From the NCBI GenBank assembly GCA_031769625.1, contig JAUIMM010000646.1, positions 1,783,001 to 1,847,000 on the forward strand: a stretch of DNA of 64,000 nucleotides. The letters are read 5' to 3'. Each line of letters starts with the position of its first letter. The stretch's first letter is position 1. This stretch comes from Taudactylus pleione (lineage: Eukaryota > Chordata > Amphibia > Anura > Myobatrachidae). Of this stretch, positions 58,068-64,000 are shown piece after piece. A model generated the notes under the pieces. That model worked only from the letters and a program-made list of their open reading frames with translations. It was not told the DNA's origin and did no database searches. The position numbers and the translations under genes are program-made.

Positions 58068-58150
58068 CTCACATTTCCTGAGACAGAAACAGCACACTGC
58101 AAAATGTATATAGCAAAAGTCAGTCCCAACATATGGATTAATGAGGCCAT
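58068..58150 (-). CDS. c9: c9 exon 1: start codon and signal peptide
   Basis: The ATG lies in a good initiation context (purine at -3, G at +4). It opens 27 codons plus 2 bases: a short polar start, then a hydrophobic run (MLGLTFAIYILQCAVSVSG), as expected of a secretory signal peptide. The exon stops at an AG/GTGAGT donor. Its phase (2) fits exon 2, which supplies the third base of an Arg codon. The frame is also open upstream for about 40 codons, so a longer amino end cannot be excluded, but this ATG places the hydrophobic segment where a signal peptide should be. Exon 1 is the least conserved part of C9, so assignment rests on phase, donor and signal peptide. Confidence 0.77.
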
Positions 58151-58300
58151 GGTCAAAGGGAAACACTCCTGGAAAATAAGCTGTAGGGGTCTCTTTATTA
58201 GATCTTTATTAAGTCCATTGTAACTCATTAACTGAAATATAAACAGAAACCTGGAAACTTTGTGGTGCTGCTTCAACTCGCAAGCATTGCCAATGTTATT
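58151..58300 (-). promoter_or_regulatory. Possible c9 5' leader with HNF1-like motif
   Basis: About 70 bases upstream of the ATG, at 58220-58232, the minus strand reads GTTAATGAGTTAC, which agrees with the liver factor HNF1 consensus at 10 of 12 defined positions. A TATA-like TTTATATT lies about 20 bases further up. C9 is made in liver, so an HNF1 site would fit. The transcription start is unknown and both motifs could be chance in AT-rich DNA. Confidence 0.25.
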
Positions 58301-58790
58301 TCTACATCACCAACAAATTAAAGTCCCTGACCACAGGTTATGTTCCCAAGGACTATATTGTACTGTATCTGTAGGGTTTTCTTGATAGAGTTAAAAATAA
58401 TTTTCCAAGACATGTTTAAAACAGGTCACCCTTTAATTCTACTGAGAGCTACAGAAAAGTATTTTTATTAGTTATATTAACTTTTGATCTGTGCCAATAT
58501 GTTACATAGCACTATATTAGGAATGTTCTGATCATTCCCATCAGTCCTTGGCACAGTTGAACATTCTAAATACTGTACCATAGAAACACACACTAACACT
58601 AAAGGTGCCAAGAGGGAGGTGAGGCTGCTACACAGAACACAGCCTTCATTGGGGGCCTGGCAGTGGCTGATTACGGTGGGGGTTAATGAGGCTATGGCCA
58701 TCAAAGATTAAAATATTCACAAGTTTGGGTCAACACATTAGTATGCAACCTATGAGGTCTATTTATGAAGCCGTAGTAAGAACATAGGTT
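58301..58790. other. Upstream flank of c9 with nothing recognised
   Basis: Candidate promoter-distal sequence. No conserved block, CpG island or gene is apparent. Confidence 0.4.
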
Positions 58791-58935
58791 TTCCCTAATT
58801 TATTCCAACCATCGGGATGCCGCTGCCAGTATTCTGCCAGAATTCTGAAAGAGGCATCCCGACAGCCAGCATTACATACCCATTCCCAACTGCCACACTC
58901 TTCTGTGTACAGTTGTTGGCATCGGGATGCTGTTG

Positions 58936-59172
58936 TTACAACAGTCCCTCTACTATTTTGCAGTCTGCAAACTTGACCATGAATCCTTTCTTCTCCAGGA
59001 TACTTATGGCAATGAGGTTTGTCCCCATACATGGTACGATTAACACATCCTGAATATCCATATCCATGACTTTGGTATTTCCTTTTAATCTTAGGCGAAC
59101 CGTGAATGTCCCAATTTTCATTACTGTAAGAACCTTGCCCCCAATTCCTTTGATCTTTATAGGATCAAACAT
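58936..59172 (-). pseudogene. Ty1/copia protease-region fragment
   Basis: The minus strand reads IKGIGGKVLTVMKIGTFTVR, then DIQDVLIVPCMGTNLIAISI, then LEKKGFMVKFADCKI. The pattern VL-VP...NLISIS-L-kkG..v.F....C.I follows the aspartic protease in copia gag-pol. The fragment ends at a short inverted-repeat insertion (about 58800-58930, ATCGGGATGCCGCTG and complement). It lies upstream of c9. Confidence 0.65.
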
Positions 59173-59373
59173 GGTTAGTGATGTAACAACTTATGTTGCA
59201 ACTGATGTACAGTTACAACTGATGTACAGTATCTTGCTGCTCCCAAGTGTAGTTACCAACAGTCTTTTTGTGTGACATTTGGTTCTGTAGCATCGTCATT
59301 GCAACTTCCTCATTAACTTGGACTCTTATAGATGTTACCTGCTGCTGAGGTATAGTTATTCATGTCTTTGCAT

Positions 59374-59680
59374 TCAGTCAATTTGGAACCATACAGTGGG
59401 CCTGATTCCGTTATGCTGCAGGAGGCATTTATGGAATGCAGATGCCTCCTGACAACAATTGCTCAGGCTGGCAGCTTTTGAGGCCAGGAATTCTGCATCC
59501 ACCAACACAGACCCAGTGCTTGACACCCCTGAAAATAGGAGTGACATTCTTCTATTACCTTGAATGCAGCACAGGCATGCCACCACTCCGCCCTTGAAAT
59601 GCCACAGCATATTTGTAAACCATTTAGCACTGGTTTGGAGTCAATGTATGGACTAACCTCCATGTTCACATCTTTCATGG
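59374..59680 (-). pseudogene. Possible Ty1/copia RNase H fragment
   Basis: In broken frames the minus strand shows GISRAEWWHACAAFKVIE-like sequence, then SVLVDAEFLASKAASLSNCC, then HNGIRPTVWFQID. DAEFLA corresponds to the T-x-AEY-x-A block, and RPTVWFQID to the P..i..DN block of copia RNase H. Conservation is weak. The link to the protease fragment 200 bases away in the same orientation raises the likelihood. Confidence 0.45.
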
Positions 59681-60199
59681 TAGGTGCAACTTCTCTCCCA
59701 GTGTTCCCCGATCACTGTCGCCAGAGTGGGGCAGACGACAGGGAAATTGAGTGCCTGTCTGCCTCTACTGTACATCCCCAGTGGCTGCAGACAGGAGCTG
59801 TGACCAGGGAAATTCCATTTGTATCAATATATTTTCAAACAATGAGATTCTGATGAGTCTGTTAGATTCACACATGTCTTCTCTATTGCATGGACCCAGC
59901 AATGGATTGGGCCACTAGGAAGTCAGGACTGTTCCCTCTGGGCTGGGACCTGAGCTCCTTTCAGTGGCTTGCTAGGCCCACATCCCCTGGCTTACCTCTG
60001 TGCCGTGATGATTCACAGGGGCATGTATAGTGCAATAAAGTTTTTTTCTTTTTTGTGACGCAGTGCATGCATAACATAACATAACATCCTGCTGCACCAC
60101 ACTCCAGAGAGGAGCTGCAAGATGAAGAGGAGTAGCTGGTAGCAGAAAGACAGAATAAGGTAAGTGAGTTATGCTGGGGCAGGAGAGACACATGCTGGG

Positions 60200-61435
60200 G
60201 CTGGTGAGAATTTTGCTGGTCCTGGAGAGACATGTTGTGGCTTGAGAGGCATGTACTGGGGCTGAAGAGACAAGCTAGGGCTGGAGAGACACATGTTAAG
60301 ACTGGGGACAGAGAGAAACATGCTGGGGCTGGAGAAACACATGGAGCTGGAGAGACAGAAGGGAACTGGGGAGAGAAGTGGACTTAAGCTGCAGAGACAC
60401 TGGGGAGCTGAAAAAACAGAAGGGGCTGAAACTGGAGAGACAGAAGGGACTGGAGAGACACTGAGTAGCTGGAAAGACAAAAAGGGCATGGAGCTGGAGA
60501 GACCCACTCTAAGGCTTAATACACATATGCTGGATCTGAAGAGACACATGTCTGGAGAGACACATGCTGGGGCTGGAGAGATACACGATGGGGCTGGATA
60601 CGCAAATACTAGGCAGGAGAGATACACACTGGGGCTGGAGAGATGCATGCTGGGGCTGGAGACACTGGGGACTGCAGAAACACAAAGAGGCATGCTAAAG
60701 AGACAGAAGGGAACTTGAGAGACAGAAGAGGGCTGGTGCTTGAGAGACACTAAGGAGGCTGGAGCTGGAGAGACAGAAGAGGGCTGGAGAGACAATGGGA
60801 AGCTAAAAAGACAGAAGGGGCTAGAGCTGGAGAGACACAGATTGTGACTGGAGAGATACACATGGACTGGAGAGACACATGCTGGAGCTGTAAAGATATG
60901 CTGGTGTTGACGAGACATTCTGGGTTCAGAGAGATACATGCTGGGGCTGGAGAGACACTGAGAGCTGCAGAGACACACAGAGATGGGAGCTGGAGAGACA
61001 GAAGAGAACTGGAGATACAGAATTGCACTGGTGCTGGAGAGACACCAAGGGGCCTGAAGCTGGAGAGACAGAAGAGGGCTGGAAAGACACTGGGTAGCTC
61101 GAAAAACAGAAGGGGGCTGGAGCTGTAAAGACACAATGATGCTGGAGTTTGAGAGATATGAGGCTGCAGCTTGAGAAACAGAAGTGGACTGGAAGACACT
61201 GGGCAGCTGGAGAGACACAAGGAGGCTGGAGAGGCAGAAGAGGGCTAGAGAGACAGAAGGGGATTGGGGAGACAGAAGAGGGCTAGAGAGAAAGACCACG
61301 GCTGGAGAGATAGACGAGGGCTGGAGAGACACTGGGGAGCTGGAGAGACAGAAGTGGCAGGGGAGAAACTGGGCAGCTGGAGAGACACAAGGAGGCTGGA
61401 GCTTGAGAGACAGAGGAGAGCTGGATAAGCTTGGG
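60200..61435. repeat. Minisatellite of CTGGAGAGACAGAAG units, 1.2 kb
   Basis: Irregular units of roughly 12 to 30 bases built on GCTGGAGAGACAGAAGGG and GAGACACTGGGGAGCTGG. Lack of stops on the minus strand gives a 387-codon Ser-Pro-Leu-rich frame, which is a composition artefact. Confidence 0.9.
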
Positions 61436-61816
61436 CCTTTGCGGAACTCTGTGAGTCATTCCTTCTGGCTCCAGGAACAAAACAGGAGGTAAGAGTGGCT
61501 AGCACTGATCTTCTGACTCCGTAACAGTTAATATTGACAGTCAGTAAAAATGACAATCTAGTATAGAAATATAACATGTATATAATATATATATATACAC
61601 TATATATATATATATATATATATAAAATAATCTCATAGAAAAACAAATAGGGGTTGCTGATAGGTTAGTATGTTGACAGCACAATGGTTTCTTTAGGATA
61701 AATCTCATACATCACAAAAGTTAAAAACTGGCATATTGAGCAAAAAAGCCTATTAGTAGAAAGTGCATCCATAGGATATCAGAAGCTGGTTCCTTGTTTG
61801 AAAACTGAGCTACGGC

Positions 61817-62291
61817 CACTGGCGTAACTATAGAGGGGGCAAGGGGTGCGCTTACTATAGGGCCTTGCGGCTTAGGGGGCCTGCCGGCCCAGCAAGCAAG
61901 CTTCCTGCACCCTCTATAGTCAAGTACAGCGCAGAATTTAATTTTAATCAGGAGTCAGTCGCGAGCCAATAGGAACTCGCGGACAAGCAGCCAATCAGCA
62001 GCAGCTGCTGGTCTGCTAGTTCCAATTAGCTCACGACTGGCGCCTGATTAAAAATGACATTGGCTCTCTTAGAACATGGGAGGCGTGGCTTTGATGACAT
62101 CCCCGGACCATGGCCACACCTCCTCCCAGCTTCAATAAGTTCAGTGAAGAGAGATGGAAAGGTGTTCCGGGCTCAGGAGGAGGTAAGTAGTGCGGGTGTG
62201 GGCTTGTGGGGGGCGTTGGTGCATAGGTAGACCTATGGGGGCCATGAGGAAATTTTGCTATGGTGGCCCCATACCTTTGGTTATGCCCCTG
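61817..62291. mobile_element. hAT-type MITE with GGCGTAACTA ends
   Basis: CACTGGCGTAACTATAGAGG on the left and GGTTATGCCCCTG on the right are imperfect inverted repeats. The flanks GCTACGGC and GCTATGGT agree at 6 of 8 positions. An inner inverted repeat around CAGGAGTCAGTCGCGAGCCA and its partner lies at 61950-62050. It is upstream of c9. Confidence 0.6.
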
Positions 62292-63193
62292 GCTATGGTG
62301 CTTTCTAATAACAGCTTTTTTTGTCCATGATAAGCCAGTTTTATAGCAGCATTAGCATAAAATCAGATGCAAAAGCAGCAAAAAAAGCTAGGAAGGTCAT
62401 GACTGCCTGACTTCGAATCAGGACCTATGAGGAGTATCCCACCTCCTTCACACCCCCACCACATACTCCATCCCCATTTAAAAGACCCGCCCCCCATAAG
62501 GGCTGCTTCCAGAAATATCCCGGACTGGTTTTCCATCTCAATCCACCCCTGCCTAGACCCCAGGATCCAAACCAATTGTTTATGTGCCACTTTTGTGGAT
62601 GTTGCTTATCTGATCTATTGGTGCTCAAATGTTTTGATCTGATTTTAAACTAAATCAGAGAGGAGCAGCCACTGGGGAAATGTAAGCTTAGTTTGCCTAT
62701 CCCCCCTCCCCCTTTGGATCGACCCATCTACGTTAAAAATTATTTTTAAAATTTTTTATTTTTAAGAAACAACTTTTAATTGTTCACAGTTTTTTTTTTT
62801 TTTTTTTATAAAAATCAGTATTAATGTGGAAGATAATTTTCGTTATGGCGAACCCGTATCGATCAAGACTATCAATACAGTGCCTCTGAGCACTGATGGA
62901 CAATTATTCTAAATAGTTTACAAGTGTTTAAAGTACATTCACAATATATTAGGGATGGCCATCGACCATCGATGGTTTGTAACCACCACTGGTCTATGGC
63001 TGATGGCAATTTATTTATTTATTTTAAATATAGCAGAAACACAGCACTCAATACTGTAGGTATTGAACCGATAATCTAAAGCAGCTGCTAACAGTATGAG
63101 TTGTCCTTACCCCATACACAATACAAATAATCAAAAAGGTAGATTGGGCGCCCCAAGAGAATCTTGTAATCCTAGCTTGGTATAACATACGGT

Positions 63194-64000
63194 CAGGGGC
63201 GTATCTACCCATTGGCCAGGATGGCACTCGCCAGGGGCGCCGACCAAAGGGGGGGCGCCGTCCGGCAGTGCCACCAGTAGCCAAGGGGCGGACAAGTCCC
63301 CCGGCCCCACAAGTGTAGGGTAGACCGCAGAGATAGCGGTCTGCCCTACACCGTTTACAAACAGCGGCGGCTGTGTGTTTGTAATAGCAGCCAGCTAATG
63401 AGAGTCAGACAGACTCTCATTTGCTGCTGCGTCATCCGTGGAGGGATCACTAATGATGAGCTCCGTGTGCCGGCTCCCCCCGCAGCATGTGATTTAAGAG
63501 ACGTTATACGTCATGACGTCTCTCCCATGCAGGAGAAGAGCGGCCGGGACTCAGAGCAGACGGCGGCGGTCGCGACACGAGCGGGTATCAGGTAAGTTTA
63601 ATTTTTTTTTTGTTCTTTGTGTGTGTGTTTGTGTGTGTAAGCCTGGCACTACAGGGGGGGCACTGAAATAGGGGGTGGCGGTTACTGGGGGCACTTTATG
63701 AGGGGGTGCCTGTTACTGGGGGGCACTGTATAGGAGTGGCCACTATTGGGGGCAATTTATGGGGGTGACCACTACTGGGAGCACTGTATAGGGGTGGCCA
63801 CTACTGGGGGCAATTTAGGGGGTGGGTGGCCACTACTGGGGGCACTGTATAGGGGTGGCCAATACTTGGGGCAATTTAGGGGGGTGGCCACTACTGGGGG
63901 CACTATATAGGGGGGACTACTACTGGGGGTAGTGTATAGGGGGGGACTACTACTGGGGTATACTACTGGGGGGCACTGTATGGGGGGACTACTACTGGGG
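63194..64000. mobile_element. Left part of a hAT-type element, runs off the window
   Basis: The start CAGGGGCGTATCTACCC is a typical CAGGGGCG hAT-type end. Bases 63640-64000 form a minisatellite of about 30 bases (GGTGGCCACTACTGGGGGCA) inside it. The right end lies beyond base 64000, so neither target duplication nor length can be judged. Confidence 0.6.

Larger units (their letters stand above)
8475..58150 (-). other. c9: Complement component C9 gene, 5' eight exons (3' end off window)
   Basis: Eight minus-strand exons read as one protein in the order signal peptide, thrombospondin repeat, LDL-receptor class A module, MACPF domain. The order and the residues match vertebrate C9 better than C6, C7 or C8. 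Exon phases chain without a clash (exons end in phases 2, 0, 1, 2, 0, 0, 1, 1). All visible introns are GT-AG. About 398 codons are present, against about 560 in mammalian C9, so the last MACPF segment and the EGF-like end lie left of base 1. I looked for the next exon in bases 1-8474 and did not find it. C9 is a plasma protein that joins C5b-8 and polymerises into the membrane attack pore. No frame break is visible, so the gene looks functional. Confidence 0.93.

Noticed and set aside
60169..61332. 387-codon open frame on the minus strand, rich in Ser, Pro and Leu
   Set aside because: It coincides with the CTGGAGAGACAGAAG minisatellite. Lack of stops follows from base composition, and no domain or conserved block is seen.
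62395..62430. tRNA T-arm-like hairpin (CCTGACTTCGAATCAGG)
   Set aside because: The loop register does not fit a T-loop and no acceptor, D-arm or anticodon arm is present around it.
57960..64000. A second host gene upstream of c9, such as the dab2 neighbour known in other vertebrates
   Set aside because: No exon with splice borders and recognisable coding sequence was found in this interval.

Overview
This is nuclear DNA from a vertebrate with a large, transposon-rich genome, most likely a frog or toad. Two things support this. A single cellular gene is spread over about 50 kb. Its introns are packed with DIRS elements, Penelope-like elements, ZBED-type hAT elements and dozens of short inverted-repeat elements (MITEs), the mixture expected of anurans. 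I cannot name the species.

The cellular gene is complement component C9 (c9) on the minus strand. Eight exons can be read: exon 1 at 58068-58150 (signal peptide), exon 2 at 43637-43730 (thrombospondin type 1 repeat), exon 3 at 38077-38221, exon 4 at 32221-32368 (LDL-receptor class A module completed), and exons 5 to 8 at 22139-22277, 17015-17230, 14731-14971 and 8475-8603 (MACPF domain). All have AG/GT borders, compatible phases and open frames. Together they give about 398 codons. The remaining MACPF and EGF-like exons must lie left of base 1. The product is the secreted protein that polymerises on C5b-8 to complete the membrane attack complex.

Intron content, from right to left. Intron 1 (43731-58067) holds a 5.3-kb hAT element (49377-54674) with an exact 8-bp target duplication. 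Its transposase has been split by two tandem arrays (138-bp and 160-bp units). The intron also holds several MITEs, a G-rich TTAGG-like array and a long TA/CA microsatellite. Introns 2 and 3 carry MITEs and minisatellites. Intron 4 (22278-32220) holds the most striking object, an 8-kb palindromic composite of two Penelope-like copies joined head to head and flanked by one 14-bp target duplication. Intron 5 has a MITE, a minisatellite and a duplicated segment. Intron 7 (8604-14730) holds a decayed DIRS element with gag, RT, RNase H and tyrosine recombinase remnants. Intron 8 (left of 8474) holds decayed hAT pieces with MITEs nested in them.

Upstream of c9 (58151-64000) I see no second host gene. 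This part contains a decayed Ty1/copia fragment, a 1.3-kb minisatellite whose 387-codon open frame is an artefact, and hAT-type MITEs, one running off the right end. Most of the long open frames outside the c9 exons and the named transposons arise from tandem repeats or inverted repeats and are not annotated as genes.
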